Source of the DNA: Brachionus koreanus | Taxonomy: Eukaryota; Rotifera; Eurotatoria; Ploima; Brachionidae | Direction: 5' to 3' | DNA length: 64,000 nucleotides | Assembly: GCA_016987375.1 (NCBI GenBank) | Contig: PJRA01000160.1 | Location: 2,111,701-2,175,700 of the forward strand | Shown: positions 48,646 through 58,328 of the stretch, in pieces | Layout: each line of letters begins with the position of its first letter | Numbering within the stretch: the first letter of the stretch is position 1 | Notes under the pieces: model-generated | What the model was told of the DNA's origin: nothing | The model's input: the letters and a program-made list of their open reading frames with translations, nothing else | The model's database searches: none | Program-made: the position numbers and the translations under genes

Positions 48646-49092
48646 TTTGAGTGTCTAATCATAGAAGCAAACTAGTTATATATATATATCTAATTGTATT
48701 CAATAGAAATAATTGCCAATAAAAATATTTTTTTTTAATTTTATGTAATTTCTTGAGCTAATATTTAAGAATTTCTCACCTTCTACTCATCATCCAGATT
48801 TTATAAAATAAAAACTTTTTTAAGTATTTTTTCATAAAAGAGGAGTTAAATATATATTTTCCTTATAAGTATTTTTCTAAAATTTAATAATTCATAAATA
48901 TTTATTTTCAAAGCTACCTTATTTTTATTTTTTATGCATAAAAAAAATAAGAAAGAATTAAAATTAACAATCATTATTTTAGAGACCAAATAGAGATTAT
49001 TAAATTTTTTTGTAATAAAATCTGAAGGAGACCTTTCAAAAAAAAACGAGTTTTTCCTTCTCGATTCCAAATTAAATGACTTTGAATATTTT

Positions 49093-49200
49093 AATACAAT
49101 TATTTTTTTTGTAATATTTTATTTATTTTTCTAAAACAAATTTTATTTTTACTTATCCTTAAAGGAGGTTAATTTAATATTAATAAATAAATAAATAAAT
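49093..49200 (-). repeat. (TTTA)n-hairpin repeat unit, copy B
   Basis: The reverse complement closely matches 13582-13690: (TTTA)n, TTAATATTAAATTAA, a hairpin around CCTTTAAGG, then AAGTAAAAATAA and an A-rich tail. Two independent insertions of the same short element, likely LINE-derived 3' ends. Confidence 0.6.
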
Positions 49201-49464
49201 TGTTATTATTACATTTGAAGCATTATCAATCAAAAAAAAACACTAAATGCTAGATTGTATTCATTGCAATTAATATGATTTAGACTAATTATGAAAACAT
49301 AAAAAGAGAATAAAAGAAATTTTTGTGGAGTCTTTTTTTAAAAACAGGACTTAAGTTAATATTTTTTTAATAAATGTTTGAAGCTTTTAAAATTTTATAA
49401 ATATTTATTTTCAATGAATAAATAACTTTAAAACAACATTCAAATCATAGTTCTTTAACTTAAG

Positions 49465-50614
49465 GAACGAAGTTGAGAGAAATAATTTGAGTTTGTTGAT
49501 CGAAAATTTGTCTCAACCAAAAAGCGCTAACAATTCTGACTACACAATCGAAATAGTACAAGAAAACTCTTCTCAAAAACCAAAAAATCCAGCAAATCTT
49601 AATGAAGCATTTGCTAATGGTACTCTAGCTGAATCTACCAGTGTCTCGTCATCAACTCAAACAATTGAACCAAGTTTTGTAGAAAATTTTGGACCGAAGT
49701 CAAGCTCTCAAATTGTAAATGTACAATGTCAATTAAATTCATCAGTCATACCCGTAACTAATTCAAGTATTACAATATCAAAAATTCAAGAGTTAACTGA
49801 TGACGAAGATGAAAATATTTCGAAAACATATCAATTTTCACCTAAATTATGTGATTCACATTCTCACTGCATAAAAGAAACCCAAAACGAGACAAAAAAA
49901 AGACGCACTCTGCTTAATACGAAATATGCTGGAGAATTGAACGAAAACTCTGAATCATCACTTATTTCGAACGAATACGAAAGCAAACCAGCAGTTAGAA
50001 TAACTAGAACAAGTTCATCAAGCTCATCAGCAAGTACTTCAAGCTCGTCCGTATCATCTTTTATCTGCAATACTCCAAAGGCTTATATTCAACGGCCTAA
50101 AACCGATTTTTTTAGCGAACCGCGAAATTTTAATCTCAAAAACAAAATAAAAGACTCACATTTAATTTTTTCTCCTGTAAAAAACAGAACAGAGCGTAAA
50201 CAAAAGCTAAAAGAAATCAAAAAAAAATATTTGTCAAATCCTCAATTTAAATTGATTAAAAGCCCTGCAAAGACAAATTCCGATTTAGTGGACAAAATTT
50301 TAAATATAAAAAATGTAATCTCTAGTGATGAAGAGGAGTATGACATGGGAAAGTTATCGTTTGGTCGACGGCGACTGTTGTTTGACAAAAACAATCAACT
50401 AAAACAATTAGACAAAGCATTTGACTCTGTTGATAAGTCAATACCAAGTGGTCAAAATCAATGCATTAATCAGAATAATTCTATGAACCAGAGCTTTGGT
50501 TCTATTCAGTCTAATCTTTTGAACTATAGATTTATTTCAGATCATACTGATGACAAATTACAAGAATATTTAGTTCATTTGGCAGAAATGACCAAATCAA
50601 TGAATTCTAAATAA
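49465..50614 (+). CDS. Ser-rich protein of unknown function, 3' exon
   Basis: An open frame to the TAA at 50612-50614 with no in-frame ATG near its 5' end. A pyrimidine-rich acceptor (TTCTTTAACTTAAG) ends at 49464, so this is an internal or terminal exon. About 380 residues are visible, mostly low-complexity and probably disordered. There is a Ser-rich block near 50010-50060, an acidic motif (LTDDEDENIS), a second acidic patch (SSDEEEYDMG), then a basic segment GRRRLLFDKN and an Asn/Gln-rich run. It looks nuclear or scaffold-like, but I do not recognise it. The phase agrees with the exon ending at 46334. AATAAA signals lie at 50772 and near 50838. Confidence 0.6.
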
Positions 50615-52960
50615 CTAGTTTTCAAATTATGGATACTATTTGTTTATTTTTTTTTAGCAAGAAATTCGTACAAATTTTGTTTAGAGAACTAAGAGTTAAA
50701 TATTTTTCAATTATTGGAAACTTATTTGTCCAAATGATTTTTTTTTAAATTTCTAGATTTGAAAGTTTGTAAATAAAATAGAATGTACATCTATAAATTG
50801 ATTTTCGAACCAAACTGTGAATTAAGTTCATTAAAAAATAAACAATAAAAGTATTACCATAATTTTTGTTGTTTTAGAATTTAAATAAAAAAAATTAAAA
50901 ATTAAAAAAAATTTAAATGATAAAATTTTATAATATTATTTTTTAGTTTATTTTATTTATTTGTCAGCTTTAATTTTAATTATTTATTTGAAGAACTTTT
51001 ATTGATTTGGAAATTTTTAAAAAACAAGTATTAAATTTAAAAGTAATAATACTAGTAGTAATGATTAAATCCTGCAAGGATAATGTTCAACTATGACCTA
51101 TGGCAGTAAAAATTTTCTTTTTGAATCAACTAAAACCTTGGAAAAAAATTTTCAGTCTTTTTTTTTCCAATAATAATTATCCAAAAACTCAAAGAAAATT
51201 GGTTTAACGGTTTTCTTAATAATATTCATAGTTTATTTTAAGAACTCAAGTTTTTCATGATTCCAACCAAGCGAATAAGATTCTCACTATGGTTAAAAAA
51301 ACTTTAAATGTTGCATTGGTAAGACCACACTTTAAAAATTGTATTCGAATACGCCATAGCAACTTATTTTTATTATTATCTTTCAAATGAATAGCTTTTA
51401 TTTTATTAATTCTATTCTTCTAAAATACCTAACAATAGATTAATATGATTAGTAGTATGTAGATTAAATCTTGGGAATACTTATACCTTCTATTTTGTAA
51501 AACTAATCTAACTAAAACAATCCTTTAAAAAATTCATATTTTTATAAAAATTCAATTTTTTTTACATTGCCAGAATATGTCAATAACTGAATAATTAGTA
51601 AAATCCTATCATCTAAAATAATTAAAAAAATTGAAATTGTATTTAAAAAAATTAACAATTTTTCGGACTACTTGAGTTTTTTAGAAACCGTTCTAAAATA
51701 CTGAAACTTGAACATTATTTAATTGAAATAAAATTTTATAAAATAGCCTTTTAAACAGCTTGTTTTTATTCCATAAAAAAATTTAGTTAATTTTATGAAA
51801 AAACAAATAGGTGTATTGAAACTAAGATTACAGATATGAGTTTAAACATTTTATTTTTCAGGAAAATCGAAAAAAACAGCAGTTGAGCAACTAAAAATAT
51901 CAGTTTAATCTAAAAATTCAAATTTGACAAATTTTTTAAGAATTACATGATTTGAAGAGATTTTTTAAGAAAAATAAAACAATAAAGTAATAAAGTAAAA
52001 CCATAGATTTGTTGAGTATTTTGTCTAGATTTTTAAAAAAAAAGGGTCATAATTGATCCATCGGAGGAGATACGATTTAAATTAGAAAAAATACATTTTT
52101 TTCCTTTTCTTAGCCAACAAAAACCAAAACATTTTATGTATATTTAAGTTTTATCTTTGAGATTTTGAGTCTTAAAGAACAACAACTTTTTAAAGGGTTT
52201 GGGTGTAAAAATTTTTTTTAGCCCGCCCAGATTTTCGAGGGCGTTGATTTTGAATTTTGAGTCAAAAGTGTGGAATTCAGATAGAACCAAAGTTTGGAAT
52301 GTCATGAACTTTAAATACTTTTAAAGATTAGTTAATTTACATGTATTAAAGAATTAAATTCACAATATTTTCCAATGAATATTCATCCATATATCAGTTA
52401 AAAGAGAACCAAAATTTTTAAAGATTTTTAATAATTTTGGTATACATTAAGACCGGAGTGATTTTTCGACCCATTTTATTTGACTTGTATTTTTACTCTT
52501 TTTCAATGAAAAAAAAATTTAGAGGTTTAAAAAGATCCTTCCGGCCTTTGAATGTTACATTTGGATAATCTAGTTAAAATATTCTATTGAAATAACTAAT
52601 AATTCTTTGGTTTTGACATAATTTGGTTATTTCATTTAGAAATATGATCAAATTAACAATAAATAAATAATTATATTTAGATTTTAAGTAACGATCTATG
52701 TTAAAGAACATTTCTTAATTCAGAATTAAACTAATTTTAAAAAATTAATTTAAATAATATATTAAAAATATTATAAATATATGTGAAAGTTTATTTTTTC
52801 AAATACTAGGATGGATTTTTCTAATAAAAACTTTAAGTAGAAAACTTTTTAATCCTATTCAAAATTATAGAATTCAAATTAAGTAATAAAAAATTTAAAT
52901 TTTTTAAAATGGTTTATTTTTTTTTAAATTAAAATACTAATTTTTCGAAAAATTACTATT
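50615..52960. other. Intergenic with possible LINE remnant
   Basis: Mostly AT-rich and featureless. At about 51046-51085 a TAA-rich run is followed by the hairpin ATCCTGCAAGGAT. At about 51288-51350 a translation reading ALVRPHFKNC recalls the LYxSLVRPHLEY motif of LINE reverse transcriptases, so a strongly decayed copy may lie here. The left end holds the 3' UTR of the Ser-rich gene and the right end the 3' flank of RPL18. Confidence 0.4.
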
Positions 52961-54021
52961 TTAATTTCTGAAACCACGGCTAGCTCTACGACCTCTGGCT
53001 TTTTCGAATTTACGTCCCTTGGCTCTAACAAATGGTCTAAAAAAATTTCATTTTAAATTTCATCCTTAGTTAATAACCATTTTTTTCTTACTTTGTGTTG
53101 CTGTGTCTAGTTCCAGGAGCTGGTCCAAAGTGTCTGACAGCTTCTCTTTGACTACGTGGGCCCGAAAGCAAGACACAATTTTCACCTTTTGGTGATCTCA
53201 AAGCCAATTGATCAAAAGTTAAAATTTCACCTCCGGCTTTTAGAATTCTTGCTCTAGCTTGTTCAGTAACGTGCAAGGCAACTACCTAGTATTCAAAATT
53301 CATCAAAATTAAATATTTTTCTTAGTTAAATTTTCAGTTTGGATTAAATCAGAAATTAATTGTTTCATTAAGATTTCAATCCCATATCCGCAAAAATAAA
53401 ATTTCATCATTTTTAAAACCGGAACTGAAAATAAAAATATAACATTTAACTTACTGATAGTTTTGGAACTTCAAAAAGTCTGACATCGTTAGTGATTGTT
53501 CCAACAACGACGGCGGTTTTTCCCTGACGGTCTTTTTGGCCCATTTTTCTTACCTAAAAAATTAATTTTAATAAAAAAAAATTAAAATCTATCCAAATTT
53601 TTTATTCTCAGAATTTTTTAGTTTTTGATTTCATTAGAATCAATCCCATATCCGCAAAAACTAATTATTCATCATTGATTATAAGATAAAAATGGCTAAA
53701 TCTTACCAAACGAGCCAAAGAGACTGGTGGACGATTGGTTTTGCTCATAAACAAACGTCTCAAAATGATTTTGTTAAATTTGGCACCAGAACGACGGGCC
53801 AAAAATCTGTAAAGCTATTTTGACGTAATAATAATTTTTCCAGTAAATTTTATGTCAAAATTTTAATTTACCTTGACCAAGAGTAAAAGATAAACATCAT
53901 TGCTTCTTGGAGCTAATCTTCTAACTTTTCGGTCGTTTTTATGGTTAATATCAATACCCTTAGAGAAATAATCATTTTAATTTCTGTGATTAAATAGGAT
54001 TTTAAAATGCAGTCTTACCAT
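52961..54021 (-). CDS. RPL18: 60S ribosomal protein L18 (eL18)
   Basis: A large-subunit ribosomal protein. Six exons on the minus strand (54021-54019, 53958-53872, 53814-53707, 53553-53455, 53285-53092, 53036-52961) join in frame to 188 residues, the length of human RPL18. The protein reads [20 protein letters not shown] near the start, then [22 protein letters not shown], then [34 protein letters not shown] and the basic end [11 protein letters not shown], nearly identical to animal homologues. The first coding exon is just the ATG, an intron position I recall from vertebrate RPL18. Introns 3 and 4 are longer than the rest, and each contains a C/D snoRNA candidate. A minus-strand AATAAA lies near 52916. 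Confidence 0.97.
53344..53415 (-). ncRNA. C/D-box snoRNA candidate in RPL18 intron 4
   Basis: On the sense strand of the intron, C box ATGATGA (53410-53404) and D box CTGA (53352-53349) bound about 62 nt, with partial pairing of the flanks as a terminal stem. Between them is GCGGATATGGGA followed by TTGA, usable as a D' box. The 12-nt tract is complementary to the CCCATATCCGC segment of metazoan 28S rRNA that I recall upstream of AGCAGGTCTCC. The nucleotide five bases from D' would be the A of CCC-A-TAT. The same core is present in intron 3. Confidence 0.72.
53603..53680 (-). ncRNA. C/D-box snoRNA candidate in RPL18 intron 3
   Basis: C box ATGATGA (53675-53669) and D box CTGA (53611-53608) bound about 68 nt of the intron. 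The core GCGGATATGGGATTGA, followed by TCTAATGAAA, is shared with the candidate in intron 4, while the surrounding intron sequence differs. Conservation of only the box-and-guide part in two neighbouring introns argues for a duplicated functional snoRNA with the same 28S rRNA target. Confidence 0.72.
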
Positions 54022-54530
54022 CGTTTATGTTGGTTGATAGTTTGAATCAAAAAGGGGCTGTTAATTTTAATTTAAAATTCTAAGTTCGAATTATTAGTTG
54101 GTTAAGCTATATTCATGCAAAGCTTGATTTGCAAGCGAGTACTCGTATGGATTTTATCTCATAAGAAAAAGGGGGCTTTATAAAAGGTGCATATAAAAAT
54201 GAATTTTAAAATAAACTAAATGCGTTTGGCTCGTACAATTCATACCATGCTGTCTATGATTAGCTCGTGACTATTTTTTTGGCTTTAAATTTTAATATTG
54301 AATTCAGTCTCAATAGCTTACCGATATGAATTTTGCATTATGCCAAGCTCAAATATTTTAGCTAAAAATAATTAAATTTTATTTTTAATTTTAAAATTAT
54401 TAATTTATTGTCAAGAAAAATAAGCAATTTATTCTAATTAATTTTTTTAGCTAGACTTATTGTTTTTAAAATTCAAGACTATACTTTATTTTTCTTCCCA
54501 TTAAGATAATGTTTTTTTTATAATTATGAC
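54022..54530. other. Upstream region of RPL18
   Basis: The 5' flank of the minus-strand RPL18 gene, less AT-rich than the surroundings near 54090-54260, as expected for a promoter of a highly expressed gene. No defined element is identified. Confidence 0.4.
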
Positions 54531-54706
54531 TTAACACTAAAAGGACCGGTGTCAGTTTGACACTTTTTTTCATGATCAAATTTCCATAAAATCAATTTTA
54601 TTTTATAATATTTATTTATAGTAACAGATTTAGAAAGTTTTAATCTTTATAAGATATATGAGAATAAAGAGAGTTTCAAATTGTCACCGGTCCTTTGAGT
54701 GTTTAA
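54531..54706. mobile_element. piggyBac-like MITE, second family
   Basis: A 176-bp element flanked by TTAA. It begins TTAACACTAAAAGGACCGGTG and ends CACCGGTCCTTTGAGTGTTTAA, giving an inverted repeat of about 22 bp with AAAGGACCGGTG exact. The outermost TTAACACT is shared with the MITEs at 4275 and 34292, but the interior differs, so it is a sister family. It is non-coding. Confidence 0.7.
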
Positions 54707-55344
54707 TAGAGATTTTAAAAAATTGTGAAATTTTAACTGTGTTAAAGTTAAAATTCATTTTTTTTAAAATTAATTTCAATTATTGATTTTTATATACAAT
54801 GAAAATAAAATGATTAATTTTAAAAAATATTTAAATTAAGCAATAGAAAATTTATTAATCCTTTCAAAAAATGAATCCAAATACGATAATAAAGCTGCTA
54901 AAACGGAATCATGAATTGATTGTTAATTAAATAAAAATTGCAAAAAGAATTGTGAAAATTTAATTTTTAATAAGTTCTAGTTTTCCAAGTCAAATCAATG
55001 ACTTTGTTTTGATACCGCTCGAAGAATATGTGAAGCTTCCACTGCACTAATGAAAATTCGATTCTCTCCCTTGGCTGAGTACTCGCACATCTAGCCATTG
55101 ACAATTTATTTGACCAATGAATTACAATAAGGTACTAATGAAGCATCAACTAATCAAAAAGATTTGAACCTAGCTCTTCATTATCTGTATAAAATTCGCG
55201 TTTATTCTTAGACAAAAAAATTTTAAATAAAGTCATAACTTTGAGTCAAATTTTTGTGACTAAGACTTAAAACTATGACTTATAATACTTTTTTTATCTT
55301 AGTTCGACTTAAAAGGCGGTTAATCAAATAAATAATTAAATTAA

Positions 55345-55393
55345 ATTAATCAAGTCTGTATCTGAGGTATTACTGGATGCAGACTTGATTAAT
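55345..55393. repeat. Perfect 14-bp inverted repeat
   Basis: ATTAATCAAGTCTG (55345-55358) and CAGACTTGATTAAT (55380-55393) are exact inverted copies around a 21-bp loop. It could form a hairpin in DNA or RNA; it is either a fold-back repeat or one end of a larger element. Confidence 0.6.
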
Positions 55394-55454
55394 ATTTATT
55401 GAAAAATATTTATTTATAAATGAAAAAAACTGTACAAAATATAAGGAAATCTCC

Positions 55455-55702
55455 AAAATACGGACACGGATTTTTTCTTCTAAAACTTAAATACGGACTA
55501 ACATTATATTCAATTTAAAGCCAATAAATTAAAAAAACTGTTTTTTTTTCCAATGAATTAAAATTCGTTTTTTTCTAAAATTATCATTTTTAGCTTTATA
55601 TTAAGTAAGCTTTTTAGTCTAAAAGGGTTCGTGTCTGTATTTTGTAAAAGGAGACTGGGTCCGAGTTTCAGTAAATTACCATCAAGTCCGTGTCCGTATT
55701 TT
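55455..55702. mobile_element. MITE-like element with 16-bp perfect inverted ends
   Basis: AAAATACGGACACGGA (55455-55470) and TCCGTGTCCGTATTTT (55687-55702) are exact inverted copies 216 bp apart. Inside are further degenerate copies of the same word (AAATACGGACTAA near 55489, GTGTCTGTATTTTG near 55630), suggesting layered inverted repeats. It is non-coding. No clear target duplication is visible, so its superfamily is open. Confidence 0.6.
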
Positions 55703-56108
55703 AGACGACATGCCAGGAATTTCAAGTCCGGATTTTAGGGATAGCCTAAATAAAATTCAAATTATAGTAATTTAAACAAAAATCAATATAAACCATTAAA
55801 CTTAACTTTTTTAAAAAACGGAATAAATTTAATCATAAAAATGAAGAATTGGCGTTGCAAATTGAAAAAAATCTTTTATTATCAATCCTTTTTAAAAACT
55901 TAAAATATTATATTTTTTAACTAGGGTCAAATTCTTAAAAACTTATCTTTAAATTAACATTAATCTGTATTATTATATAAAACCTAGGTATGGCTTTTTA
56001 TAAATAAAAATCCAAAAGACTAATTTTATCATTTTTTTATATAAGGATGATTATAAGTTAGTTTTTGTTTCAAAAGCTTTATTTTACAATAACGAAATTT
56101 ACATTATT

Positions 56109-56290
56109 TTACATATTTGAAAGTTTTTTACTCAATTTCTTGGCTTTCTCATGCTGTACGGCGCTATATTTTGGTGTTTTTTCACGTTTACGATATGAAA
56201 TATTCATTTTTGTTAACTGCCGGCCAACTGTTGTCTGGTGGACATTAAATTTTCTTGCTAGACGCCTTTGACTCACTCCAGTTCGGTTAT
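56109..56290 (-). pseudogene. mariner-type transposase fragment at an assembly gap
   Basis: The minus-strand translation from the edge of the N run reads NRTGVSQRRLARKFNVHQTT and then VGRQLTKMNISYRKREKTPK with a following Q..KAKKL. That is the helix-turn-helix plus R-K-R..PKY linker of Tc1/mariner transposases. It meets a stop at 56111-56109, long before any catalytic Asp would appear, and its 5' part is lost in the gap. It is a dead fragment. Confidence 0.65.
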
Positions 56291-56402
56291 NNNNNNNNNN
56301 NNNNNNNNNNNNNNNNNNNNNNNNNNNNNNNNNNNNNNNNNNNNNNNNNNNNNNNNNNNNNNNNNNNNNNNNNNNNNNNNNNNNNNNNNNNNNNNNNNNN
56401 NN
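56291..56402. other. Assembly gap (112 N)
   Basis: A run of N inside the mariner-like fragment. Repetitive sequence is the likely cause. Confidence 0.99.
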
Positions 56403-58328
56403 CCATTTTAAAATTTTTTTTTTGCAATATAATAGCTAATTTTTAGTAGTTTATAAATAAATATATATATGATCCCCTGATCATTTACATGATCGGGCAA
56501 GTTAACTTAACTTTTGTCCATTTACTTATGCATCACCCGTTATAAATCAAAATATAGCAAACGCGATGATTAATTAAAAGCAAAATTATTTTAAGTTTAG
56601 CAAGAGTTTTTAAATATTTCATTATTTATCTAGTATATTTCGTTTTAAAATTTTTTTAATTAATTAAAAACTTAATTTTAATTTTTAAATTGATTTTTTT
56701 TAATCTTTTATACAGAAAAATTAATCGGTTAAGTTTTATTTTACTTTAAAACTTTGATGAACTTTCATTTTACTAAAAAACAAATGTAACATTGAAATTA
56801 TTATTCTGTATTTATTTTTTGATTAAAAAATACTTTAAGCTTCTTTTAATCTTTGAGTATGATCATTAAAATTTTATCTTAAACTTTAAATTTACATATT
56901 GATTCGAATAGGTTAGGCAATAATTTTGAACATTTAAATTAAAAGAAAAGTTTGTTTGCTTAATCAAAGTCTTCCTTTCTCTGTTTTTAAAGTAAAGGAT
57001 ATACTGAAATAAATTTATTGAAAAATAGAGTTTTTCTTGATTATTTTTTTTTCCTAAATTGTTTTAAAATAAGAAAAAGAATAAATGTAGCTAAATTGTT
57101 TGATATAAATTCAATATATTTGTTGCAATTTTTATTTAAAAAAAAATCAGCATACTAAAATCGATTGTGCTTTTAAATTTTAAAAAAATTCTCATATAAC
57201 CAGGAAAAAACACTCAAAATTTGCAAAAATGAATTTTTTATAGATAAACATTTCGTGATTGTGTCAAAATATTGAATGAATTTAAATGATTGATTATTTT
57301 ATTGACTTGAAAATAGAAAACTTGCGTGCTCGAAAAATTTGGCAAGTCAGTTAGAATAATTTTTTTTTCCTCGAAAAAATGGATTAAAATTTGTTGATTT
57401 CTAATATTTTAAAATTTAATTTTGCAATTTTTCTCCCTATCACTTCTAAAAAAATTTAATTAAGAATTTCAGCTGGTTTTCAAAATAATATTCATAATTG
57501 ATTTGAAAATTGAGTCTTTGTAGGGAAAAAAATCCAATTAAATAAATTGTTAAAAATCACATCTAACATCGCCTTGCAAAAAGCTAATTTCAAATAGGAA
57601 ATCAAAATTAGCTTGAAAAGATTATTAATTAAAATGCTTAAAATTTTGTCGAAATTCCTTGTTTTGGCATAAGCATGAGAGAGAAATTTTAGATTTTTTC
57701 TCTAATGTCATTACGGTAATAAATACACTTATGTACTAATACATTGCATTCAATTATCATAAAGGAATTTATTTCATCTAGCGAGCAAGGAGAGAAAAAT
57801 CGATATTTTAAAAAATTTATTCAAAATTATACCAGGAATAAAACGAGACACAAATAGAAAAAAATTGAAAAATGGTAAAATTTAGAGAATTATGCTACAG
57901 CTTTGTATTATTTTAATATCTTTAAAAGCTTAGACAATAAAATAGAGTGCTGCACAAAAATCAGAGGGGGAGAAGAAATTAAGGAAATAATTTTTCAAAT
58001 TATTCTTTATTCTAATTCAGAGTAAATTTTTACGATATCTCATCTTCAAAATAAATTTAACTTGCTATGCTTTGGTTGATAGAAAATCGATTCACAATTT
58101 CAAAAATGACTTTTTCATGTTTAATAATACACTTTTCTATAATTCTAAAGAAAATTTTGCTCGAATCTAATAATTTTTAAATCTAAATTATTTATAATAT
58201 CTTTTAATTATTTCATTATTAATTTTAAAAATTTTAAAACATTTTAGATTTAAATTATTCAATTGCATGTTTCATCCCGAATCCCTAGACCTGTGTCGAA
58301 TTGTTTGTTTATTAATGTAAAATCAGAG
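56403..58328. other. AT-rich intergenic region upstream of the SGSM gene
   Basis: 1.9 kb with no gene or recognisable repeat. It should include the promoter of the SGSM-type gene. Confidence 0.4.

Larger units (their letters stand above)
54707..56108. other. Intergenic with two inverted-repeat structures
   Basis: No gene is seen. It contains a 14-bp perfect inverted repeat at 55345-55393 and a MITE-like element bounded by a 16-bp perfect inverted repeat at 55455-55702, both described separately. Confidence 0.5.

Noticed and set aside
48846..49070. Minus-strand frame of 74 codons
   Set aside because: It is Lys/Asn/Phe-rich with no motif, and lies in a stretch with no splice partner.
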